This document shows, piece after piece, positions 21,001 to 28,800 of a stretch of 64,000 nucleotides of DNA. Numbering within the stretch: the stretch's first letter is position 1; every line of letters begins with the position of its first letter. The DNA comes from Harmothoe impar (taxonomy: Eukaryota > Annelida > Polychaeta > Phyllodocida > Polynoidae). The stretch lies in NCBI GenBank assembly GCA_947462335.1, contig OX381709.1, positions 61,868,609 to 61,932,608 on the forward strand, in the 5' to 3' direction. A program made the position numbers and the translations under genes. Under the pieces are notes generated by a model that searched no databases, was not told the origin of the DNA, and worked only from the letters and a program-made list of their open reading frames with translations.

Positions 21001-22528
21001 GGATAGTCTTTGGAGATGGTGGGCATTGCCCCTGATCTGCTGCATCTACCACATCTGGGGAAAGAGACAGGACCTCATCTGCCATGATCTTGATGAGACC
21101 TAAACTCTCACTGTCCTCACCAGAAAGCAGTGCAGGCTTGTCACCAATGTCACTGTCTGCTAGCACCTGGAATACTAGATCATAGTATCGATTCCCGCGG
21201 TCACACAGGAGGTTGATCTGACCAAGCGGTTTCACAGGTGAGGTCTTTTTGTATGGGAAAAGTTGATATGGTGAGCGTGACATGGCGATGGTGGGAAACA
21301 GACTCTTAGCTAGGCGCTCAGGCATTGTGTTGATCCCTGCTGCAGAGTCAATCTGTACCGGGGTTCTGACAAAGCTGTCCCCCTTGTCTGATAAGAGAAG
21401 GTGTGCAAAATACTTACGACCCTTCCTTGCACCGGCCTGAAATGCATCCACAACACCAAGTGAGTAACACTGTTCGTCGTACTGATCATGAGGGTAGGCA
21501 CTCTCAGGTGCGCAAGCCTGGTCGCCATCAGCTTGAACTGCATGGACACTGTGTTGCCGGGCTCGATCATCGGTCGGAGGTTTGTTCGGAGTTCCATGAT
21601 AACCTCCCCTCCCTCGGCGGTTCCTACGTGACTGGCCAGCACCACGGCCCTGGGACTGTGGACGGCGGTTATCCCCCTGTGTCTCGAGACAGACGCGGGA
21701 GAAGTGATCATTACCGCCACACTTGTCGCAAGTCTTTCCCTTGGCAGGACAGTTCGACCAGGGATGTGGGCCACGTTTGTCACCACACCAGTGGCATGTG
21801 CCGCTCTCACGCTTCAACTGCATGTCCTTGTGGGCCTTTCCCTGGGCCGCCCAGTTGACCGTCTCGTCCGTTCTGCCACTCGCCTCGCCAATGAGCTGAT
21901 TCGCTCTTTTAGCCGCCTCAAGTGTCTTGGCCTCCGCCACCACGTCACTCAGGGTCTTCTTTGTGTCGTCGGCTTTGACATGGCATTTTAGTAGATCGGC
22001 CCGTATGTCACTGTTCCGGAGTCCGAAGATAAATTTGTCGCGACTCATCTCATCCGTCAAGGCATCATAGCCACAAAGGCTGCAGTCACGTCGTACATGG
22101 GTCTCCCAGTCTTGTATAGACTCGTGAGCACCTTGTGTGGCCAACCAGAAGGTGAATCTGTCCGTCAATAGCGAGGAAGTGGCTGTGCCGGTGTAATGTA
22201 TTCTGAGCCGTTCCATCCAGACCCATGGCTTTGCCTTGTCTGCAACCGGGATCTGGGGCTCTATGCTGTACCGGATGACCTGTAGTGCCTCATCCGGCAT
22301 GGACGATCGGAGCGCCGCGATCTCCATCAGTGGCTTGGCATAATACTCGACTCTATGAGTCGCGGGGTCCTTGGCCAAATCTCTGTATTCGGCCTCTGTA
22401 CAGTAGTCATGGAACCTCATCTCAAAATTTTTAAAGTTCTCTGAGATGTTCCCTGACAGGCTAAGTTCTGGTTTTCTAGGCCTAGACATAGTGTAGATGA
22501 AGGTGGGTCCTGATCTGAGTTGGAACAA
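18050..22528 (-). CDS. Gag-Pol polyprotein of the 5.2-kb Ty3/gypsy element
   Basis: This 1492-residue single frame directs retrotransposition. The gag-like region spans ~1-235. A cysteine-rich nucleocapsid segment at ~245-280 holds CHWCGDKRGPHPWSNC and CDKCGGNDHFSRVC. The protease active site is DSAAG at ~394-398, where DTG or DSG is usual. Reverse transcriptase has ADDILVYG at ~709-716, with Ala before the Asp pair where hydrophobic residues are common. RNase H is at ~855-985 (VDASES, MEKE, HTDH). Integrase has an HHCC region at ~1088-1127 and DDE residues near D1152, D1205 and E1241. The C-terminus is Pro-rich. The start could be Met1 or Met14. The unbroken frame implies fused Gag-Pol expression. 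Confidence 0.93.
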   Translation of the reverse strand: MFQLRSGPTFIYTMSRPRKPELSLSGNISENFKNFEMRFHDYCTEAEYRDLAKDPATHRVEYYAKPLMEIAALRSSMPDEALQVIRYSIEPQIPVADKAKPWVWMERLRIHYTGTATSSLLTDRFTFWLATQGAHESIQDWETHVRRDCSLCGYDALTDEMSRDKFIFGLRNSDIRADLLKCHVKADDTKKTLSDVVAEAKTLEAAKRANQLIGEASGRTDETVNWAAQGKAHKDMQLKRESGTCHWCGDKRGPHPWSNCPAKGKTCDKCGGNDHFSRVCLETQGDNRRPQSQGRGAGQSRRNRRGRGGYHGTPNKPPTDDRARQHSVHAVQADGDQACAPESAYPHDQYDEQCYSLGVVDAFQAGARKGRKYFAHLLLSDKGDSFVRTPVQIDSAAGINTMPERLAKSLFPTIAMSRSPYQLFPYKKTSPVKPLGQINLLCDRGNRYYDLVFQVLADSDIGDKPALLSGEDSESLGLIKIMADEVLSLSPDVVDAADQGQCPPSPKTIQIPLSRRLPPAGKLTKDAILREYKSSFQGLGYLGPTVHFQMKADVMPVQMPNHRVPVAKREKEKEALDRYVTLGIMEKVDEPTPWCSNALIRETPKKFRVCIDPSQTVNKAIMRPFFQIPTLKEHLHKLGDAKCFSLLDVREGFLHIPLDEESSLQTTMHTSYGRYRWLRLPFGISSAPEEFQKRLLDALEGLEGTICIADDILVYGEGESYDVAKVNHDRRLVALMERCVAKDIRLNPDKFKFALKELKFMGNIITDNGMRPDPDKVAAIVGMPTPTNKAGLLRFIGMATYLSQFCENLSSTLQPLRMLTKDGASFIWSDTQEQAFQSAKALITSAPTLLYYCLDKPVTLQVDASESGLGAALLQPNAKGELQPVAFSSCHLSATEQRYSQMEKECLAICQGLHKFDQWLYGKADITVHTDHKPLVPIMSKPLHKAPARLQRMLMTLQRYRFALEYKKGTTLLIADTLSRAALHTPVNTPVTGFEVFRLECESICRSPRLTGETEKEIVLLTNADETLSALRDTIINGWPDDRTLLPKDLRPFWGYRDELSVLNEAIYKGETVLVPQQLRTKMLGKIHANHLGAESNYRMAKQVLFWPGMRAAIKDMCEACGTCALYGSASQKEPMMSLPIPTRAWELLSQDLCAFEGKDYLVTVCHFSDWIEVDVLGDTLASTVVAKTEAHLATFGAPARIHTDNGPQFISKDYADFAIRYNFNHTTSSPYYPKGNGRAEAAVKVAKGLLKKSTNISLALLLHRNTPQSGYTYSPAQRMLCRRTRTPLPTSDRLLDPQVVDTRVVQEEIEARRVASKTLYDRNVVHHSPLSIGDYAYLKPPPNKRGQPWAYGQVVDCKGPRSYTLQTDRGTASRNRVHVRPAAPPQKDLGCVQVPQVLVPGGPPLVRAPDQPDLQDNQLESQPGVTAPRSPVRSPMGPAPSTPSVGASRPGAGSGPVMSNKLALGPNPSPARRTRTRDIYRPTKYDDYDLT

Positions 22529-22685
22529 TTAGGGCTACTAGTGTGCTAATTACTATTAGATCTGGTGCAATTAGGCCTACACTATAATTTCCACTTCCAG
22601 ACAGTCTGAATGAAAATTGAAGGTGATACCCACTTGTGACTTGCTGGTGACTCTGGCTCTTGACAGCTCCTGTGTTTGAAACTGA

Positions 22686-22702
22686 CCCCACTTCTGACAC
22701 CA
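22686..22702 (-). promoter_or_regulatory. Primer-binding site complementary to tRNA-Leu
   Basis: The minus strand reads TGGTGTCAGAAGTGGGG directly after the 5' LTR. It is complementary to the CCCACTTCTGACACCA end found in metazoan tRNA-Leu. Confidence 0.8.
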
Positions 22703-22866
22703 AGTTGGAGCATACAAGCTGTGAGTCAGAGTGATGTTAGACTTCTTTATTATCAGTTGAGTTACCAGTAGATCTACACCAATACATGCTGGGACACTGT
22801 CTGCCATGTGCGCTCAAGTCCGCCATCTTGGATCCCGGTGTCGCACGTCCGATGCGCCCCCCAACA
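22703..22866 (-). repeat. 5' LTR of the 5.2-kb gypsy element
   Basis: Appears identical to the 164-bp 3' LTR by direct reading. The same AATAAA and AAGATGGCGG features are present. Confidence 0.93.
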
Positions 22867-23083
22867 CAACCCCTCTTGTACGTCCAACCCCTCTCTCAGT
22901 CTCACATCCACCACCTCTCTTACATCCAACCCACTCTCTCACGACCAACCCTTCTATCACATCAACCCCGTCTCTCACTCACGTCCAACCTCTCTCTCAG
23001 TCTCACATCCACCACCTCTCTCACATCCAACCCCCTCTCTCACGATCATCCCTTCTATCACGTCAACCCTGTCTCTCGCACGC
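22867..23083. repeat. Pyrimidine-rich minisatellite, middle segment
   Basis: It continues the CTCTCACATCCAACC-type array right of the gypsy insertion. It includes a larger repeat of about 115 bp: CTCTCAGTCTCACATCCACC recurs at ~22892 and ~22997. The three overlapping ~100-codon ORFs are repeat artefacts. Confidence 0.8.
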
Positions 23084-23899
23084 ACGGGATAGCTCTCCTA
23101 GGTGAGAGGACAAACGTTTAGACTGTTATCTTATTAAGATTATTAAGACAGTCTTATTTGTCTTAACTTTAGTACCAAAAGTTGCACTTAGAGGTCGCTA
23201 CCTTACCTTCTACATAGAGGGGCCGAAATTTTTTACCCCCCCCCCCCCCGGCAGGCCGAAAATCGCTCGCGTTCGCGCCCCTTTGTAGCATAGTAATGCG
23301 CGGGCTTTTTCCCTCAAAACAGGTTGAATTTTTTTCACCCCCCCCCAGAGGGGTCTAAATTTTTTACCCCCCCCCGGTCAAGGGGTCCAAATTTTTTACC
23401 CCCCCCCCCCAAATCCACACCCCCCCCCCTTTTGTTAAAAAATGAGCACTCCCTCAGCATGAACCCCGCCCCCCCGCCACAATGGACACCACTTCTATGT
23501 GGCAGTCACGTACCCCCCCTCCCCTAAGGGGGGCATGGGGAGCGAGGTGTGACCGCCACAAATGCATGGGTTGGGTGCCCTCTACATCCAGTGTGAATTA
23601 TAAACTCAAATTCACAATAATGACCCTTCAAGCAGGGTGACACAGTTAACCCTATACATTCTCTATGAGCCCAGACTGGACCAGCCCCCCCCTGTTCCTG
23701 GTATCAGGCCGGTAACCAGCTCAGAGGTGGGTCCGTAGGGAGGCTCAGGGTGTCCCTATGGGGGGCTCTGCCCCCCAACCCCTGTTTCTTTTCTTCTTTT
23801 TCTTCTACACAACTGCCCCAAAATAAGACACTGAATTAAGATTTAAGATGAAGATAACGCTCTAAACGTTTGTCCTCTCACCTGGGAGAGCTATCCCGT
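23084..23899. mobile_element. Terminal-inverted-repeat element inserted in the minisatellite
   Basis: Forty-six-bp ends (left ACGGGATAGCTCTCCTAGGT..., right ...ACCTGGGAGAGCTATCCCGT) differ at about three positions. The 816-bp body lacks a transposase ORF and contains poly-C repeats. No target duplication was resolved. With the gypsy element it is the second insertion in the same array. Confidence 0.75.
23221..23470. repeat. C-homopolymer/AAATTTTTTACCCC repeat cluster
   Basis: Four diverged units of the form GGGGTCYAAATTTTTTACCCC followed by 9-15 C bases, then CTTTTGTTAAAAAATGAGCA. The tail matches a repeat at 4085-4105 and the reverse complement near 50,205-50,240. Length calls in the C runs may be unreliable. 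Confidence 0.7.
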
Positions 23900-24190
23900 A
23901 TTTGCCCGTCTCTCACTTAGTCCAACCCCTCTCTTACATCCAACCCCTCTCACATCCACCTGTGACAACTTCTCTCACATCCAAATTCCTCTCCAATGTC
24001 CAACCTCCTCTCTCACGTCCAACCCCTCTCTCACATCCAACCCTCTCACACATCCACCAACCCCGTCTCTCATGTCCAATCCCATCTCTCATGTCCAACC
24101 CTGTCTCTCACGTCCAACCGCCTCACACGTGCAACCCCATCTCTCACGTCCAACCCCATCTCTCACACCTACGGCCAACCCTCCAACCCT
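23900..24190. repeat. Pyrimidine-rich minisatellite, right segment
   Basis: Units of CTCTCACGTCCAACCCC resume after the second insertion and end near the CTCCAACCC at ~24190. Confidence 0.8.
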
Positions 24191-25507
24191 TGATTATATT
24201 ATGGGGAATTGGATTATAAAACGACCTAGCAGGCCATCATAGAAACTTTGTCAGGTATGGAGGACCAGAAGAGGGGTGTGACACGTTGTATAGATTCAAT
24301 TATGTTGACGCATGACCCGTTTGACAAGTGCCACACCCACTTCCAACTCTGTGTAGATTTATAAAGGGGATGGATATATGACAGGTAGTGGACGCATGAT
24401 CACTTTATTAGAGACAGTGCTTGGACGTACGGAATTTGGATGAGATAATAGTTGTGGGCGTAGGTAGTGCGCGTAAGAGGTAGTGGACTGAAAGTAGTGG
24501 ACATTCGAGGTAGTGGACTGTAGGTACCGATAGTACGGGAGATGGTGGGAAGGCTATTAAAGCACTGTCATTTTGCGTGGGAACGTTCCTCCCCTGCCCC
24601 CTCCCTATGCCCTAGCTGCCCTGCCCTCCCATGTCGTGCCCTTTCCTCCCATGCCCTGCCCTGGCCTCTTATGTCCTGCCCTGTCATTCCTTCTCCTTCT
24701 TAAGAGACATTTGCCAATGTCGGGTACACGGGACCCTTTATTGTGATGCATATTATTGTAGGCCAAGATGCAATAAGATGCAATAACACTTTTTATAAAG
24801 AAAAAGATTACAGAGTGAACGCATGATACCGGGTCAATATTACTAGTTGACTCAGGGTAACTGAGTAATATACGTCGTCTGAACCAAGGATTAAGACGTT
24901 TTTGTTACATTGGAGAATGCATGTCATTCAGTGTGTATGGGATATAAACATGAGATGACAAAAGAGATGGATAGGCAAGATCGGGGGACACATGTCTCAT
25001 TCGAAAAAAAATTTAAAATGTCTTTCCTTCCATGTTATATTGACCTGTGATCTTCAGGTACTGATTTCTCTCTTTTTGGTAAACTCTTAACTGCTGTTAA
25101 ATTGCTACCCTCTAATTGAACTCTGGATAGGACTCAATGTTAAAAGTCAAGTACACAAAGATAGAAATCATATTTCAAGCTAAAGTGGCTCCTATTTCTC
25201 TCTTTTCATTTAAAAATATCCTCTACATTATTTGAAATACCCTCTGGATAATGTAAAATACAATCAACCTTATTTAAATTAGCTTTTTAGTTCTCTCTCC
25301 ACATGTCAAAGATATGGTGGCGCCACTAGAAGTTCTCATACTCCGGAAGAAGTCAACGAGACAGCACGAGAGTCCCACAGCGGCAGCATAAAAGGGGTGC
25401 AGAGCGAAATTGTACCACCCATATCTTCGCCGTTTATGGTCCGACCGACTCGCCCGTTGACAGGTTCAGAAGGCAGTACATGCCCGCAGGCTGCAACTGT
25501 CGCCCTA
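24191..25507. other. Non-coding stretch upstream of the sulfurtransferase gene
   Basis: No gene. It contains GTAGTGGAC repeats (24477-24525) and TGCCCTGCCCTCC-type repeats (24590-24690). The ~300 bp before the first coding exon is locally GC-richer (25340-25500) and may include promoter or 5' UTR sequence. Confidence 0.35.
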
Positions 25508-25574
25508 ACCCACCTGCACACCCACACCCACCTGCTCTCCCACACCCACCTGCTCACCCACACCCACCTGCTGG
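25508..25574. repeat. Short CACACCCACCTG minisatellite
   Basis: About three to four units of CACACCCACCTGCTC lie just upstream of the sulfurtransferase start. ORFs on both strands read the repeat. Confidence 0.7.
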
Positions 25575-25751
25575 CCTGAAATGAAATAACATACATGTAT
25601 GGCACATGGCTTGAGGGTACCTTTTAACAAGGAATCCATTTCTGATGCCAGAATTGACCAACGAATGATTATAAGGAAGTACTTTATCTAAGTACATGAT
25701 AAGCTACAGATCCAGCTTACCCTGAGTTATTTAATCTCCATTTACAGAAAC

Positions 25752-25885
25752 ATGGTGGCGGCTAGGGTTGCGTCAATGGTGTCGAGTCAGTGGTTGAGGC
25801 AGCACCTGACCAGTAAACGTCACAACCTGCGTGTACTGGACACCACCTGGGGCCTCACCAAGAGTGGACATGAGGCATTCCAAAC
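25752..25885 (+). CDS. MPST/TST-like: Sulfurtransferase exon 1 (start)
   Basis: ATG at 25752 lies four bases after a possible acceptor (ATTTACAG, AG 25746-25747), so a 5' UTR exon may exist upstream. It encodes MVAARVASMVSSQWLRQHL to HEAFQ and ends before GTGAGTTAG. Confidence 0.85.
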
Positions 25886-28800
25886 GTGAGTTAGCCAACG
25901 TAAAGGGGCACGTTAAAACACCACATATTGATTAATTTATATATGGACGTTCTCGGTGTATAATGATATAGAGGTTTATTATTTTTGAAATACAATATTT
26001 ACTGTGGTTAAATACAGGAAATGCCTTATTCAATGCCACCCCCCCCCCCCCATTGCATACAATGTAGCCGTATTCAATGGGATAAGAAAAAATTGTCATT
26101 TCTTCATTTAATAAATGGCTTCAAATTTAAAAAAATAAACACAAATGCCAACCACATTGATACCGTTTGATGTATTTCACTTGTGGGGGCTGGGGCATAT
26201 CCCAATTAGCCTATGGCTTTGTGGGATATGGATCCTAGCCCCCACTTGTGAAATACGACAGAGACGGTATCAATGGGTGTTGTTTTTTGTCTATATGTTC
26301 CATTGCTTCATAAGAGTATAACGGATAAATCTTCTCTAGATAAAAAACAAAAAATTATCAATCAATCATTCAATTTCTTATGTAGACGTTTAAACTTTCA
26401 TTATGAGGGAGAGTACTGGTATGTTAACGTAGAAGCAGAGGGTACTAACTATTCCCAAATGGTCATTTCGCTGGGTTTTCCCCATATTTAACCCGGTCTC
26501 TTAGCATGCATTAAGCCATTCAATATATAGACAAAACTGCACGCCATTGACATACATGTACATCATACTTCACGAGTTAAAGCTGGGTCATATCACACGA
26601 TATCGAAGGCTGAGTGTGATATGACCCAGTTTCAACGAGTGAGTTATGACGTACATGTATGTAAATAAGTGGGGATGATCTGTCTGAAGGTTTCTCCACG
26701 AGTGGTACCTTGGATCATAACACACGAGGCGGAGCCCAGTGTGATATGATCCAAGGTACCACAAGTGGAGAAACCAGGAATTCAGACTGATTATAGTGGA
26801 TCTCTGTGTTTATTTCATGTAATTATTGATAAATTGTATCTAAAAACGACATTTAAAGATTGGTTTCATAACTATTTTAGTGACACCATCATAGAGAAAC
26901 AGCCCATGGAGAATGAGCATCAGTTTCTCCACGGGAGTGTGGAGAACAGCCATTCCAGTACTTAAGCAATAAATGTTCCTACTCTCTTAAAATGAAGAAA
27001 ATCAACTAACTTGGAGGCCATGGAGTATGGCTACACCGTACTCCACGGGAGCATGGCGTACGGAGGTCCCATAGGTTTTTAATTTTGCTTTTTTTTTTTA
27101 AATCGGTTTTTATTTCTGACAAAAAAGGAAAGCGCTTAGCACATGTTACACTCTAAGTGTCAGGTATCATTACATTATGATCGTTTTCTTTCACCTCATT
27201 TTGCTAACATAATAAACAATGTAAATGCTTATAAACATTTTTCATCGCTCGAACATTAATTTCATTAGCAAGCTCGTACCACCATGTAATAAAGTACAAT
27301 ACTCATTAATACACCTTTATTTCTGTATGGCTTTTCAGAGAACACATTCCAGGCTCACTCTTCTTCGACATTAACCGCTGCGTGAACCCACTGTCCTTGT
27401 TGCCAAGGAATTTACCTGAGCCCTCCTGCTTCGCTGAGTATGCGCGTACTCTGGGCCTCAGCCGTGACAATCACCTGGTTGTCTATGACCGGGGCATCAT
27501 GCTGGCCTCTTCACGTATGTGGTGGAACCTCAAGGTAGGTCACCACCATAGTCGGCATCTACATATTTGACAGATAATTCACTGTGTAAAACTACCTCTC
27601 TGCTGAGACCCCCCCAATTAAAGATGGTGTGTCAGCTAAAATTTGATGACTTTTTAATCATACCATATTACTATTGCATATCCTATCCTATACATACTCC
27701 CTAAATTTTAAAAGAATTGGCAGAGTCTAAATCCATAAGATTAACACATGTAGTGCAATCATTTTTGCTGTAGGTCGACACTTAAACTGCCTATGTGTTT
27801 ATACTACATGGCTCAGTGCTTTCCCAATTAGCTTAGTTCCCATTATGCTCACATAGGGGGGACACTGAGTCAGTGAGGTGAATAAGCAACATTGCTTTCT
27901 ATCTCAAATCATGCATTTATAGACAAATATATTTAACATTGAGCACTGCATATCAGCTAAAATAATAACAAAATCCTTGACAATAACATTTTGGGAAGTC
28001 TGTTAGTTATATACCATCTTTAAGACCACTTTAATAGGAAAGAATAGCTTCCCATGTAATCAGTTGATCTGAATCCCTCTACCGTTAAAGATAATTTAAG
28101 AGACATTTTTCAATGTCTGTACCTTTAGTAATGTCCAATAGAACTTATCATACAGACGGAAAAAGTAAGGAACCGACCCAACTGCTGTTTGAGATCGAGA
28201 AACAGCACCAGATGTGCATTAGCTACCTGTACATTGATTTCATAGTTGTCATTTTTGCTGTAAAGATCTTGATAATTATCATTGGAAATGTGTTCTGAGG
28301 AATGCATTAATTCATCTTTAAATTAAAGTGCGTATCGACATGACAACAGAGTAACCACGAGGAAATGAACTTTTAGATTCACCAAGGAATTAAAAGAGAT
28401 CTCTATGGATCTCTATATATTTAAATATACTTTAACACGATGTTACTATTTGATTTTTAAAATCAGATAGAGCACTTTAGGGTGTACACACTGCTACCTA
28501 CCACAGTATAGAATTAATCATCTATAACATTACAGAGCTTCATCTTTATCTACAGGCCTATGGACATGACAATGTGTCAGTGTTGGACGGAGGGCTGACG
28601 GCGTGGAAGTCTGAGGGCTTCCCTGTGGACACTGGCCCCATGTCACTGCCGGACAAGGTGATGTACTCTCATTGTATTTCTACAGATTCCTTTAGTGGCT
28701 TAGGTATTATAAGTTTTGAATTAAGACACACTTACTTATGAATAAGAATTACATACATCCACCATACTATTTTGATACATTATTATGTGCACATGAGGGT

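Larger units (their letters stand above)
17638..22866 (-). mobile_element. Complete Ty3/gypsy LTR retrotransposon (Mag/SURL-like), 5.2 kb
   Basis: Two 164-bp LTRs (17638-17801 and 22703-22866) look identical. They flank one uninterrupted 1492-codon gag-pol ORF on the minus strand. A primer site starting TGGTGTCAGAAGTGGGG directly abuts the 5' LTR and matches the 3' end of metazoan tRNA-Leu, as in sea-urchin SURL elements. A 4-bp CAAC duplication (17634-17637 and 22867-22870) marks the insertion into the minisatellite. Identical LTRs and an open frame indicate a very recent, possibly competent copy. Clade placement is inference. Confidence 0.93.
25886..27338. other. Sulfurtransferase intron 1 with fold-back elements
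   Basis: Donor GTGAGT and acceptor GGCTTTTCAG. It contains three fold-back elements (26155-26275, 26550-26662, 26676-26968) and a poly-C tract near 26039. There is no separate gene. Confidence 0.7.

Noticed and set aside
18090..22000. Numerous + strand ORFs of 60-150 codons
   Set aside because: Shadows of the minus-strand gag-pol frame of the gypsy element.
26765..26965. ORF in the fold-back element whose C-terminal 48 codons are also open in the 15.0-kb copy (ending ...HSST, stop)
   Set aside because: Between the copies I count about three silent and eight to nine replacement changes, and copy 1 has an upstream in-frame stop. That fits neutral divergence of a repeat, not a conserved gene.
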